Position numbers and translations under genes: made by a program
IMG/VR virus record: IMGVR_UViG_3300025316_000018
Location: 1-62,598 of that record
Source of the DNA: a virus
DNA: 62,598 nt
Direction: 5' to 3' (one strand)
Notes under the pieces: model-generated
What the model was told of the DNA's origin: nothing
What the model saw: only the letters and a program-made list of their open reading frames with translations
The model's database searches: none
Shown here: piece by piece, positions 22,711 through 30,467 of the stretch
Layout: every line of letters begins with the position of its first letter
How positions within the stretch are numbered: the first letter of the stretch is position 1

Positions 22711-22810
22711 AAAATTAGAGACACAGGTCAGGGACTTTTACCCACCATTTTATCAAGCGATGTGCCAACGCTTGTGGTGCTTACTTTTCGGTTAATTACT
22801 CCGATTAATT
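22711..22810 (-). other. Structured spacer between tRNAs
   Basis: It holds nested pairing (CAAGCG/CGCTTG with CCAC/GTGG outside) but no complete tRNA. It may be a processing spacer or a decayed tRNA. No ORF with a start and ribosome site. Confidence 0.35.
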
Positions 22811-22884
22811 TGGAGCCAATACTCAGAATCAAACTGAGGTCTAAAGATTACAAGTCAATTGTATTATCACTATACTATATCGGC
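22811..22884 (-). tRNA. tRNA-Thr (UGU)
   Basis: 74 nt including CCA. Acceptor GCCGATA/TATTGGC (one G-U), D-stem GTAT/ATAC, T-arm CTCAG/CTGAG, anticodon loop CTTGTAA. The anticodon stem has two U-U mismatches, so it may be weakly functional or edited. Confidence 0.75.
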
Positions 22885-23282
22885 ATTAATTCCATTTGTT
22901 AATGTTACTATGTTATGAGATACGCTCAACCGTACCTGTTTGCTTTTAACTTCCACTGCTTACTGTATAAGGTGATCAACCTCGTCTCGTCAGTGTCAAA
23001 CTCGCTAACCTTGATAGTCGACATCCAGTTAGTTTAAAGTGCATTATCCGATACACGGATTTTTCCATAATAACATTAACAAATGGAGTGCCGTCTTCAA
23101 CCTCTTTACAGTCTTATGACTTACGGCATTGCCAATCCTCGCACATGTTTTTAGTATGAGCAATAATAAGTGCTTTCTACCACTATGCGTCCATAATGTT
23201 TCGACTTTCAGCATTGCCGTACCACCCGATGTGTGCATAGTTTAGAGGCATGGATGGTAAATTAGTTATAAAGTGGACATTT
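22885..23282. other. About 400-bp stretch without a gene inside the tRNA cluster
   Basis: No credible ORF. At 23084-23129 (minus) a six-of-seven-pair acceptor stem (ATGCCGT with ACGGCAC) is followed by TCCA, as at a tRNA 3' end, but only 28 nt lie between the arms, so it looks like a collapsed tRNA gene. GCATTGCC recurs at 23126 and 23211. Confidence 0.45.
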
Positions 23283-23354
23283 CTCCATTTCCTAGAATCG
23301 AACTAGGCTCACACGGAGTAACAATCCGGCTGCACACCTTGTGCATTAAATGAA
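23283..23354 (-). tRNA. tRNA-Asn (GUU)
   Basis: 72 nt without encoded CCA. Acceptor TTCATTT/AAATGGA (one G-U), anticodon loop TTGTTAC, T-arm CCTAG/CTAGG with the TTCGATT loop, discriminator G as expected for Asn. The D-loop is short. Confidence 0.85.
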
Positions 23355-23422
23355 GAAATCTCGTTCTTCAATCTCGTACACAGAGCTGATTAAGTTAGTC
23401 GATGATTATGACTCAATAAACG

Positions 23423-23581
23423 TTATCGTGCTTTAAGCACTTTCATACGATTAAAGATTTTATCTTTGTCACGACCACGGCTCGTGGTATCGAACAATTT
23501 TTCCAGTTGTTCAAGACTATATAGCTTAATACGATTTCTACCAGCAATAGTTGTTTTCGGTGTTCTAATTCTATTCTTCAT
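23423..23581 (-). CDS. Small basic protein
   Basis: 52 residues, strongly basic (MKNRIRTPKTTIAGRNRIKL), with a helical C-terminus ending KVLKAR. Likely nucleic-acid binding by charge. GAGGA precedes the ATG and the gene overlaps its neighbour by 11 nt. Confidence 0.6.
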   Translation of the reverse strand: MKNRIRTPKTTIAGRNRIKLYSLEQLEKLFDTTSRGRDKDKIFNRMKVLKAR

Positions 23582-23663
23582 CGTCATCCTCATAATAAAA
23601 CATATAGGTAACAGCCAACATGATCGTTACCGCCATAACTCGCTGTACCAATTCAAGATCCAT
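23571..23663 (-). CDS. 30-residue membrane peptide
   Basis: MDLELVQRVMAVTIMLAVTY and an acidic end (YEDDDEE). One membrane helix. AGGTGG precedes the ATG. Confidence 0.55.
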   Translation of the reverse strand: MDLELVQRVMAVTIMLAVTYMFYYEDDDEE

Positions 23664-23679
23664 TATACCACCTAATTAT

Positions 23680-23874
23680 CTATGCGTCAAGTTTAATGGC
23701 GTTATACACTTCCATTGCTGATTCATACTCTGTTAGAAAAAACTCGGCAAAATCTTCTCTGGACATGGATGATTTATTTTCCATAAAATCTTGCACATCC
23801 ATATTAACCACATACTTAGCCCAAGGTTTAAGTGTTTGTTCATTTAGAATCAATTCAACTGTATCAATTATCAT
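23680..23874 (-). CDS. Small hypothetical protein
   Basis: 64 residues, soluble, acidic (MIIDTVELILNEQTLKPWAK). GGAG precedes the ATG, which follows the upstream stop directly. No family recognised. Confidence 0.65.
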   Translation of the reverse strand: MIIDTVELILNEQTLKPWAKYVVNMDVQDFMENKSSMSREDFAEFFLTEYESAMEVYNAIKLDA

Positions 23875-24039
23875 TTATGCTCCATACATAAAAAGTGTTA
23901 TCATGATCATTGCAAACACTGTCACATATACAATAGACATGTTCACTGATGGTGGTTTAACTGGTTCTGGTTCTATTTGTAGATATAGAGGTTGTGTCGG
24001 TCGTAATGGACAATTTCTGTTCTTGTTGCTGGGTTTCAC
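23875..24039 (-). CDS. Tail-anchored small membrane protein, GTG start
   Basis: 54 residues: basic and Pro-rich N-terminal half, then one membrane helix (about 33-52). The start is the GTG at 24039, overlapping the upstream stop as GTGA. The next gene follows immediately. Confidence 0.55.
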   Translation of the reverse strand: MKPSNKNRNCPLRPTQPLYLQIEPEPVKPPSVNMSIVYVTVFAMIMITLFMYGA

Positions 24040-24335
24040 TTTGGTTTCCCTATAATGCTAATGTCTAAAGAATTGTATCTTTCGTCTAAGTTGTAATAAA
24101 TGTGTCCTAGTTCATCAAACTGTGATTCTGTCACTAAACTGTGGTACTGTGAGTCGAGTTCACTTTTTATTTGTATGATAGTTTCACCTAGTAAAGATGG
24201 ATGTGCCTTCCGTAACAGTTGCATAATTCTTGTTGATTCATCATTCTTTTCCAGACACCGATTAAATATTCTATTTAAGTGATGACAAGCAATAGCAAGA
24301 TCGTCTGCGGTTTGTAAATGTTCTTCTATGTTCAC
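24036..24335 (-). CDS. Hypothetical helical protein, GTG start
   Basis: 99 residues beginning with NIEEHLQTADDLAIACHH after the start. I chose the GTG at 24335 because AGGA lies 8 nt upstream. Longer starts lack a ribosome site. Helical, Cys-containing, no family recognised. Confidence 0.55.
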   Translation of the reverse strand: MNIEEHLQTADDLAIACHHLNRIFNRCLEKNDESTRIMQLLRKAHPSLLGETIIQIKSELDSQYHSLVTESQFDELGHIYYNLDERYNSLDISIIGKPK

Positions 24336-24450
24336 CAATTTTTCCTGTGTAATAATTGTATATATGTCAAAATAAACCATCCAGAAGTGCACTTTTTGTG
24401 CCACCACGTCATCGGTATCTGCGTCAATTTAACATAGCTGGTATTTCATA

Positions 24451-24828
24451 TTAGTTAAGGTACGCTTTTATTTCATCGTTGGTTAATGGTTTTGCGGAAG
24501 TCCAGTAATCAGTATTAATACAGACAAAGTGTTCTCCATCAAATCTTTTAATTATGTTAATAATATCTGAGTTTTTACCAACCCAACATAACCGACCATG
24601 TTCTGGGATAGTATCATACCACGGTGGTGAGTCTGTATAACTGAACTTGTCGGTCGCCCATTCTTTGATAACTATATCAGATATTCTGTTCAGCAAATTC
24701 TCTCTAACCATTATTTGTGCTTCAAGTTCTAGTGTATCCTTAAAATGTGTACAATTCTGTTCTTCTAATGTTTCCACCATTCTCTTCAGACGAGCAATTT
24801 CCGTTTGAGCTACTATGTTAGCGTTCAC
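24451..24828 (-). CDS. Coiled-coil N-terminal hypothetical protein, GTG start
   Basis: 125 residues. The first 45 form a probable coiled coil (QTEIARLKRMVETLEEQN). The C-terminal half, with PPWYDTIPEHGRLCWVG and DYWTSAKPLTNDEI, resembles small domains of phage early proteins. The GTG at 24828 has GAGG upstream and overlaps the previous stop (GTGA). Confidence 0.65.
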   Translation of the reverse strand: MNANIVAQTEIARLKRMVETLEEQNCTHFKDTLELEAQIMVRENLLNRISDIVIKEWATDKFSYTDSPPWYDTIPEHGRLCWVGKNSDIINIIKRFDGEHFVCINTDYWTSAKPLTNDEIKAYLN

Positions 24829-25109
24829 TTCAAAACCTCGATGATTTCGATGCACAAATCAAATTGTTCTTCGGGTGTGTTCTTTTCATTGATAGCTAAT
24901 TCGACAATCTTTCTCAATGAATTGATCTTTAGTTTATTATCTAATTTGTTTTCCACTACATAATCGTTCATGTATTGTACAACATCATTGGTGAATTCTT
25001 GTACAAGGTAATCATTACGGTTCGCCCACGCATCGAACGCTGCACGATCAGTTTTATAGTTTGCGTAAGGTAGGTTATTTGTGTATTTGCTAAAATCTAT
25101 TGGTGTCAT
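24825..25109 (-). CDS. Conserved small phage protein
   Basis: 94 residues with NNLPYANYKTDRAAFDAW near the start, a block I recall from many phage early proteins, and an acidic helical rest. First gene after the promoter at 25.14 kb. Function unknown. Confidence 0.7.
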   Translation of the reverse strand: MTPIDFSKYTNNLPYANYKTDRAAFDAWANRNDYLVQEFTNDVVQYMNDYVVENKLDNKLKINSLRKIVELAINEKNTPEEQFDLCIEIIEVLK

Positions 25110-25137
25110 AAGTTTCTCATTAATTTAAGTTCGAGTA

Positions 25138-25167
25138 ATTGTATCACGTTATTTTGTACTGTGTCAA
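25138..25167 (-). promoter_or_regulatory. Sigma70 promoter
   Basis: Minus strand TTGACA (25167-25162), 18-bp spacer ending TGA, TACAAT (25143-25138), 29 bp before the ATG at 25109. Same extended -10 as at 20.74 kb. Confidence 0.65.
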
Positions 25168-25186
25168 ATATTATTCATTAATACGT

Positions 25187-25363
25187 TCATAATTTATCAC
25201 CAGCATAATACTCATGATCCCACCTTTTACGTGAAGCAATGACTTTATAATCTTTGCACTTATTTTTACATACTACCCGTGTGCCGATTGATGAATGATA
25301 AAATCTCACATCACTTCCGCAATCTGGACATTTTTCGGGTGTGTTTTTACTCTGAATCATCAT
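25187..25363 (-). CDS. Small zinc-ribbon protein
   Basis: 58 residues with CPDCG at about 13-17 and CKNKC about 18 residues later: a compact zinc ribbon. I used the ATG at 25363, inside the end of the upstream gene. Possibly a DNA- or RNA-binding adaptor. Confidence 0.65.
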   Translation of the reverse strand: MMIQSKNTPEKCPDCGSDVRFYHSSIGTRVVCKNKCKDYKVIASRKRWDHEYYAGDKL

Positions 25364-25778
25364 AAACACCAACCCTAGATTTGTACTTCTCATACCACCT
25401 GATACCCATTTTAAACATATGCACACCGTATGGTGTTGGGTCATGACCAGCGGTTACAGCCGAGATTTCATCATCGGTCATCCGTTCTGGTTTTGATGGT
25501 GACCATTCTTCAACTGCACAAATAGCATCTTCCAGCAGTATCAAATACTCACCTTCGTCAGTCCTAAGCATTTCAGTATCGTACAAGCTCTGAAAGTGAT
25601 CTATTAGATTTACTTTCCAAGCCACAGGCTCTTGCGTGACCATGTTCCCGACATCAGGAATATGCTCAGGTTGGGCGAGGAGTTCTTGTATTTCATCCAC
25701 AAGATCAGAAGATTGTTTTAAATCAAAAACTAACAGTTGCACAGCGACTCTTGCTAACAACTCTCTTTCTTTACTCAT
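25347..25778 (-). CDS. LAQPE-family protein
   Basis: 143 residues: MSKERELLARVAVQ, IQELLAQPEHIPDVG, NMVTQEPVAW, then a unique acidic domain. The ATG at 25778 has AGG upstream and overlaps the previous gene by 8 nt. It shares a 57-bp DNA block with the next paralogue. Confidence 0.7.
   Translation of the reverse strand: MSKERELLARVAVQLLVFDLKQSSDLVDEIQELLAQPEHIPDVGNMVTQEPVAWKVNLIDHFQSLYDTEMLRTDEGEYLILLEDAICAVEEWSPSKPERMTDDEISAVTAGHDPTPYGVHMFKMGIRWYEKYKSRVGVYDDSE
25623..25679. repeat. 57-bp direct repeat, copy 1
   Basis: Identical to 26014-26070. It encodes the AQPEHIPDVGNMVTQEPV stretch in both paralogues. Confidence 0.9.
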
Positions 25779-26259
25779 TCCACACCTCTCTTGTTTTAAG
25801 CATTGCGTCTGCACACTTATAGGCAAATTTGGAAACAGAATCAATACCACATTCATCGCTAGCTAATAACCCTTGCATAGCCAAGCCTGCAAAGTGGTCT
25901 CGTAAATCTTGCTCGTCCAACTGTAAGCTATCAGTTGACAGTTCAGGTTGGGCAAGTCGATTTGTTAGATGGTCTATTTCATTCAGCAGTGCCTTCTTTT
26001 CATTTTCCCAATACACAGGCTCTTGCGTGACCATGTTCCCGACATCAGGAATATGCTCAGGTTGGGCGAGTCTTACTCCAGCATCATATCCATCGCGCCA
26101 CATTTCTATCAGTCGTTCCCCCGGTAAAGGAAATTGCTCAGTCTGCTCAGGTTGGGCAAGTAGTTCTGTTATCTCTTTGTGTAGATTTAATGCTTCTTCT
26201 GAAGCATGAGGTTGCAAAAATATTAGCGCCCACTCCAACAACTCTCTTTCTTTAATCAT
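25771..26259 (-). CDS. LAQPE-family protein with three signature copies
   Basis: 162 residues: MIKERELLEWALIFL, ELLAQPEQTEQ, then RLAQPEHIPDV with NMVTQEPVYW, then RLAQPELSTDS. The repeats suggest growth by internal recombination between family members. The C-terminal 50 residues are unique. Function unknown. Confidence 0.7.
   Translation of the reverse strand: MIKERELLEWALIFLQPHASEEALNLHKEITELLAQPEQTEQFPLPGERLIEMWRDGYDAGVRLAQPEHIPDVGNMVTQEPVYWENEKKALLNEIDHLTNRLAQPELSTDSLQLDEQDLRDHFAGLAMQGLLASDECGIDSVSKFAYKCADAMLKTREVWNE
26014..26070. repeat. 57-bp direct repeat, copy 2
   Basis: Identical to 25623-25679, 391 bp away, in the same orientation. Recombination between the two would delete or fuse family genes. 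Confidence 0.9.
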
Positions 26260-26473
26260 CTTGATCTACCCCATACATCATCATTACTTTGTTCTTAATG
26301 GTTGTTATTTCCCCATCATTAAGCGGATAACCTATTGGCATTTGATGATCTATGTCAACTACGCGTTTGTCAGAAATAGCTTTAAGTCTTAGCACAAAAT
26401 CTGTGTTTTCATCTTCGCCATAAACGTTAATTAATCTTCCAACCATCCAGTTTAGAAATTTGCCATCGTTCAC
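26252..26473 (-). CDS. Small hypothetical protein, GTG start
   Basis: 73 residues (NDGKFLNWMVGRLINVYGE after the start). The start is GTG at 26473, overlapping the previous stop (GTGA), with GGGAG upstream. Soluble; no family recognised. Confidence 0.65.
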   Translation of the reverse strand: MNDGKFLNWMVGRLINVYGEDENTDFVLRLKAISDKRVVDIDHQMPIGYPLNDGEITTIKNKVMMMYGVDQDD

Positions 26474-26772
26474 TTATCTACTCCCAAGTAAAGTGGTCGC
26501 ACAAGATCTGGGCGTTTTAAGCTTTCGCTGTCTTTTGCGTACTCATCAGCTTCACGCCTCATCTGAAATACCATATTTGTATATCCTCCCCCTTCATAAT
26601 TTCTAGTCCACATCCAAGCCATTGGTTCTTGCTCTTGCTCAGGCTGGGATAGCACTTCTTGTAGTGTATCAGCTAAGTCAGCAGGTAAACACTCACCATA
26701 TATTCTGCTGTACTTATCTATTTCTTCGAGCAACAGCCTTTCTCTATTTACCACCTCTTTTCCTTTACTCAT
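26470..26772 (-). CDS. Divergent LAQPE-family protein
   Basis: 100 residues: MSKGKEVVNRERLLLEEIDK, EVLSQPEQEQEPMAWMW, then a unique C-terminal part. The ATG at 26772 overlaps the upstream stop (ATGA) and has GGTGA before it. Function unknown. Confidence 0.65.
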   Translation of the reverse strand: MSKGKEVVNRERLLLEEIDKYSRIYGECLPADLADTLQEVLSQPEQEQEPMAWMWTRNYEGGGYTNMVFQMRREADEYAKDSESLKRPDLVRPLYLGVDK

Positions 26773-26948
26773 ACTTTCACCCATTCACAAGCAAAACAAA
26801 CTTTCATCATCCACTGCACAAATCTATTAGGCTCATTGCCTTTTATTGGTACATATATTAAACCATTCGTACCTTTATGGCTACCAAACATATAGCACTT
26901 CCAGTCTGACATTTGTGGTAGTGATAATTCATATTTCACTTCGTTCAT
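26769..26948 (-). CDS. Small hypothetical protein
   Basis: 59 residues (MNEVKYELSLPQMSDWKCYM), soluble, with a C-terminal CFACEW Cys pair. It starts 2 nt after the ATPase stop with GGTGGG upstream. No family recognised. Confidence 0.6.
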   Translation of the reverse strand: MNEVKYELSLPQMSDWKCYMFGSHKGTNGLIYVPIKGNEPNRFVQWMMKVCFACEWVKV

Positions 26949-26949
26949 A

Positions 26950-27750
26950 TTAACCCACCATCACGTAAGTGCTAAGGTTTTTCCAGTCGTTGTCCACGTT
27001 TGCCGCACGAATATTTGTCACCTGTATCATAGTTCTTAGTGTTAGTTCTTTCACCTTGTACATCAGTTTGGTGATAAGTTCTAGTGCGTCAGTTTTATGT
27101 TCAATTGAATGCTCAGGCATGAAGTATTCGGACTCTAATAATGATTGCATACGTTCGATCTTCTCCATAGTAGTCATGGTAACATCGACACACATAGACC
27201 GTGATCTTACAGCCTGATCTATACTCATCATAGACATGTTAGAAATAAATATTACACGACCAGTAAACTTGAACGATGATGGTAATGATTCATCTTTGAT
27301 AGAACTGTTCCAAGAAATGATACGCTCATCGTATGAATCCAGACAACCCTTGAGCAGATTAATTGCTGTGGCATCCTTTAGTACAGAATCACAGTCATCC
27401 ATCACAATAACCGAGTTACGATTCTCAAAAAGTGTCTTATATAGTCCTTTCGCTGTGCTATAACCTTTAATAATCCTGAACAGTTTATACTCAGGAAAGT
27501 CATTAACATTCAGATCAAAGTCACCACTAATGTCTTCGTAACCTTCTTCGGTTAATGTCTGCTTAACAGCGTATGATTTACCAAGACCACCACTACCACA
27601 AATTATAGCAGAGTTTTGTTCCGCTCGTGCCACCATTGCTATTGTGCTGTGAATAAATTTAAACCTCTCCCCAATAGAGAATTGTGATGGCTCTTGTATA
27701 GTTGGTTCAATGTTCTTACGTGTATAGGTGCGTTTGATTCTATCTGTCAT
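26950..27750 (-). CDS. AAA-type ATPase
   Basis: 266 residues. After a basic KRTYTRK start, GSGGLGKSYAV (Walker A, about 52-62), VIVMDDCDS (Walker B), FISNMS (sensor) and a QAVRSRS arginine-finger-like segment define an AAA ATPase of about minimal size. The fold is like that of DNA-linked AAA proteins of phages and plasmids, so a DNA-loading or remodelling role is plausible but unproved. It lies at the downstream end of a transcript of small genes. Confidence 0.8.
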   Translation of the reverse strand: MTDRIKRTYTRKNIEPTIQEPSQFSIGERFKFIHSTIAMVARAEQNSAIICGSGGLGKSYAVKQTLTEEGYEDISGDFDLNVNDFPEYKLFRIIKGYSTAKGLYKTLFENRNSVIVMDDCDSVLKDATAINLLKGCLDSYDERIISWNSSIKDESLPSSFKFTGRVIFISNMSMMSIDQAVRSRSMCVDVTMTTMEKIERMQSLLESEYFMPEHSIEHKTDALELITKLMYKVKELTLRTMIQVTNIRAANVDNDWKNLSTYVMVG

Positions 27751-27769
27751 AATTTATCTCGGCTCAATT

Positions 27770-28105
27770 TTATCTTAATGACTTGTGTAGGTCGTTAGCG
27801 AACTTCATACCTTCGAGATATGCAACCTGTATCTTTTGTGCTGAGTCATTGGGTTTAATATACTTTCGTATGATGTCGGCAAAGTTTTCGACCATACTAT
27901 CATTACAGAAACCTTTTATAAATGAATCCGCTATTTCATTAGCACAATCCATTGCTTTGTCGTTTGTTGGTTTCTTTTTACAAGATTTAACACCATCATG
28001 ATACACCTCATTAGCAAACTGCTCTAACTGTTCCATGTATGATTTATTACTAACTATACCATACTTTGTTGCTAGTTCTACTACTCTACTACTAATACCG
28101 CTCAT
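27770..28105 (-). CDS. Helical hypothetical protein
   Basis: 111 residues, all helical in appearance, with FANEVYHDG and IADSFIKGFC segments and four Cys. Overlaps the next gene by 4 nt. It may be distantly related to the two proteins upstream (all have a ...FA...I...C... core). Function unknown. Confidence 0.65.
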   Translation of the reverse strand: MSGISSRVVELATKYGIVSNKSYMEQLEQFANEVYHDGVKSCKKKPTNDKAMDCANEIADSFIKGFCNDSMVENFADIIRKYIKPNDSAQKIQVAYLEGMKFANDLHKSLR

Positions 28106-28362
28106 TGTTCTACTCCAAAGGTTTTTGAAATAACATCATGACATATCCCAGCACCAATACCTATATACATTGGATCTATGTCATTTTCATCCAAATAATC
28201 ATCTTCAATACTATCACAAATAGACAGGCATTGCCTAATAATTAGTGTAGCAAACTTTACAATATCCTCAGTAATCACATCACTCGTTGTTGGCAGGGAT
28301 ATGACACCATTATTCACATAAAATCCAGCCTGTTCAGCGATCTCTGTTATTTTATCGTTCAT
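28102..28362 (-). CDS. Small phage protein ending in FGVE
   Basis: 86 residues: KITEIAEQAGF, KFATLIIRQCLSICD and a KTFGVEQ end. This plan (RFAELIV.EC ... FGVE) is common in small phage early proteins. Function unknown. Confidence 0.7.
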   Translation of the reverse strand: MNDKITEIAEQAGFYVNNGVISLPTTSDVITEDIVKFATLIIRQCLSICDSIEDDYLDENDIDPMYIGIGAGICHDVISKTFGVEQ

Positions 28363-28619
28363 TATAACACCCCAAACTTCTGTTTAATTGAATCTATCAC
28401 AAGTTCCATACCATACCCGACATCCATAGATTTTTGATCGCCAGCATATCGTATGGTAATTTTCTTCTCGAAATCACCGACACATTCTTTGATGATTAAC
28501 TCAGCAAATCTATCGGTGATTTGTTGTGGAATAGTTACTGTATCTAACTCTGAAAGTTCCCAGTAAATTTTATATTCTTCTACAGATTGTTGTAATAATG
28601 CTAACACATTTCCATTCAT
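28362..28619 (-). CDS. Small phage protein ending in FGVL
   Basis: 85 residues from MNGNVLALLQQSVEEYKIYW, with DRFAELIIKECVGDFEKKI and an IKQKFGVL end: a paralogue of the gene at 28102. GGAG lies 8 nt before the ATG at 28619. Confidence 0.7.
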   Translation of the reverse strand: MNGNVLALLQQSVEEYKIYWELSELDTVTIPQQITDRFAELIIKECVGDFEKKITIRYAGDQKSMDVGYGMELVIDSIKQKFGVL

Positions 28620-28753
28620 GATGTCAACTCCTGCCAAACGTAAATACCTTCATCAACTCCATCAACCAATGCTATACATAATGCAAAACCAAATGCAAAC
28701 ACATAAGCGAATGGGTACACAATAATCTTTTTAATAATAGTAATATATTTCAT
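28616..28753 (-). CDS. 45-residue membrane protein
   Basis: Basic start (MKYITIIKKIIVYPFAYVFA), one long hydrophobic helix, acidic exit. AGGAG precedes the ATG; ATGA couples it to the next gene. Confidence 0.6.
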   Translation of the reverse strand: MKYITIIKKIIVYPFAYVFAFGFALCIALVDGVDEGIYVWQELTS

Positions 28754-28755
28754 TC

Positions 28756-28965
28756 TTAACTCCTACAATGAACTGTGACATCTTGCTCTACCGAGTTGCC
28801 ATTTATTGTGGTGTTGCCGCTAGTATAAATCGCTGATATACCGTCTACCCACTGACTCATGCAATCATCTTGTTCACCTTGACCTGAGTACCACTCGACC
28901 CACTGCGCAGCTTGATCTAGTGTATGAAACCCCTTGAGTACAACATTATAACTAGGTTTCATCAT
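28756..28965 (-). CDS. Small hypothetical protein
   Basis: 69 residues from MMKPSYNVVLKGFHTLDQAA: a helix with QWVEWYSGQG, then beta-type sequence with two Cys. The ATG overlaps the stop of a 22-codon hydrophobic frame from a GTG at 29030 that may also be translated. Confidence 0.65.
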   Translation of the reverse strand: MMKPSYNVVLKGFHTLDQAAQWVEWYSGQGEQDDCMSQWVDGISAIYTSGNTTINGNSVEQDVTVHCRS

Positions 28966-29040
28966 CTCAACAACCACATCCAAATAATAGTAGATAAAAT
29001 AGCACCAATAGCCATTCCTGTTATTGTCACAATACATACA

Positions 29041-29391
29041 CTAACATTCGTCGTCTGCTCCAAGTTTACGCTCCGCTCCAACAATATCCCAGTACACTTC
29101 ATCATCAACTGGTCTATACGATTCTAGTATATCAGCCTGTGTTTTGTTAGCGGTAATGTCACGTCCTTCATACATTTCAAATATTGTATCAGTGACAGTC
29201 ACGTCATCAATTTCCTCGTATTCTGCTGGCTGCCAATGTGTGGCTGGTGTATCTTTACCCGACACACTCACTTCCACTTCCCAGTACACACCAGCAATAG
29301 AACAATCATCAAACCCTAATAGCTTCTCGATCTCGTTATAATCAAACGATGGATTCTTTTCTGCAAACACTATACCAGTATACTTGCTCAT
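29041..29391 (-). CDS. Hypothetical protein
   Basis: 116 residues, acidic, with VEVSVSGKDTPATHWQPAEY, a stretch I recall from phage early proteins. Overlaps the previous gene by 4 nt. Function unknown. Confidence 0.65.
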   Translation of the reverse strand: MSKYTGIVFAEKNPSFDYNEIEKLLGFDDCSIAGVYWEVEVSVSGKDTPATHWQPAEYEEIDDVTVTDTIFEMYEGRDITANKTQADILESYRPVDDEVYWDIVGAERKLGADDEC

Positions 29392-29576
29392 GTTCTATCA
29401 CTCTGTTCAAATCTATCTTTCCATGATGTTAATAGCTCACCACGAACCTTATCTATCAATGGATCATGTAATCCTGAATAAGTATCACATACATCCATAA
29501 CAGTACCTAATGCTTCAATTAATAGCCATTGCTCGTCAGGTGTTAGCTTTAAGTTATAATCGTCTTCGTTAATCAT
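29388..29576 (-). CDS. Small acidic protein
   Basis: 62 residues (MINEDDYNLKLTPDEQWLLI), helical. Coupled to both neighbours by 4-nt overlaps. No family recognised. Confidence 0.6.
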   Translation of the reverse strand: MINEDDYNLKLTPDEQWLLIEALGTVMDVCDTYSGLHDPLIDKVRGELLTSWKDRFEQSDRT

Positions 29577-29794
29577 TTTCGCACCATAACCCCGTTCGCT
29601 TGTTGCTCTGTTTGAAGTTCTGATATGCTGTAGATTCTTTCATCTTTAATATAAAACACACCCGATTTAGTTTTCTGTACAAGAACATAATCCTTGTATA
29701 ACTCCTTAGTATAGTGTGAGTTATATTCAGCACCAATAATACCAGACACTACCATTAATAACGCAATTAATCCTGCCATTTGTAATTTATTCAT
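29573..29794 (-). CDS. Signal-anchor small protein
   Basis: 73 residues with an N-terminal membrane helix (about 5-23, MAGLIALLMVVSGIIGAEY) and a soluble rest. Probably an inner-membrane protein facing the periplasm. No family recognised. Confidence 0.65.
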   Translation of the reverse strand: MNKLQMAGLIALLMVVSGIIGAEYNSHYTKELYKDYVLVQKTKSGVFYIKDERIYSISELQTEQQANGVMVRK

Positions 29795-29796
29795 GT

Positions 29797-29961
29797 TTAT
29801 TCACCTTTTGATTTAATAATATATCGAAACTCATTATAAAGTAATAATACCGCCACCGCAATAAATATTGATGTTGATATTACCGTAATACCATCACGTT
29901 CATAACTCAGTAATAGAAAACTGAATATACAAAGTGTTAACGCTATTGAACCATTAATCAT
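29797..29961 (-). CDS. Two-helix membrane protein, first gene of operon
   Basis: 54 residues with two hydrophobic helices separated by YERDG. AGGA precedes the ATG. It is the first gene after the 30-kb regulatory gap. Confidence 0.6.
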   Translation of the reverse strand: MINGSIALTLCIFSFLLLSYERDGITVISTSIFIAVAVLLLYNEFRYIIKSKGE

Positions 29962-30095
29962 ATAAATCCTGTGTTAATTAAAATCTGATACTTGGGCGTA
30001 GCCCATCGCGTAGCGAGTATTAATACTGTATTAGCACATGTGTTATACGTCCGCTTCGCGAATCAATAGCTACGCCATTGAAGTTCTGGTGCTGT

Positions 30096-30125
30096 ATTAT
30101 ATACTTGTATTAGTTCTTGTGTCAA
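30096..30125 (-). promoter_or_regulatory. Sigma70 promoter (proximal)
   Basis: Minus strand TTGACA (30125-30120), 18-bp spacer, TATAAT (30101-30096). Both boxes are perfect. Confidence 0.75.
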
Positions 30126-30146
30126 TACGTGTTCTAGTGGTAGTGC

Positions 30147-30175
30147 ATTATACTAACACTACATAAACCTGTCAA
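30147..30175 (-). promoter_or_regulatory. Sigma70 promoter (distal)
   Basis: Minus strand TTGACA (30175-30170), 17-bp spacer, TATAAT (30152-30147): full consensus. With the proximal one it forms a tandem pair driving the genes from 29961 downward. Confidence 0.8.
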
Positions 30176-30439
30176 GTGTTTTGCAAAACGACTAGCGAAA
30201 ACTCAGCGGCTAATGGTCATATTAGCACATGAATTATATGCGAAAACATGCTAGTAATAGTGTTGTAACACCCTGATTAGTATGACAATGTGCTAATTTA
30301 ACGTACCTTAAACCACATTTAAGGAATCTGCACGTGTGTCTGTGTGTAAAACCGACATAAAACTCATATTTCTGCTTGTATAACTCTTTATAAATCAATG
30401 AGTTAAAATGGTGTAAATTCTAGTTTTTGTCGATTGTAC

Positions 30440-30467
30440 GGAATAAAGAAACCCTGTGAGAACAGGG
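30440..30467 (-). terminator. Rho-independent terminator
   Basis: Minus strand CCCTGT-TCTC-ACAGGG followed by TTTCTTTATT. It ends the transcript of the small genes at 30.6-34 kb just before the tandem promoters. Confidence 0.75.

Noticed and set aside
23044-23238. Minus-strand ORF of 64 codons in the tRNA cluster
   Set aside because: It has no ribosome site, atypical composition and overlaps tRNA-like structures.
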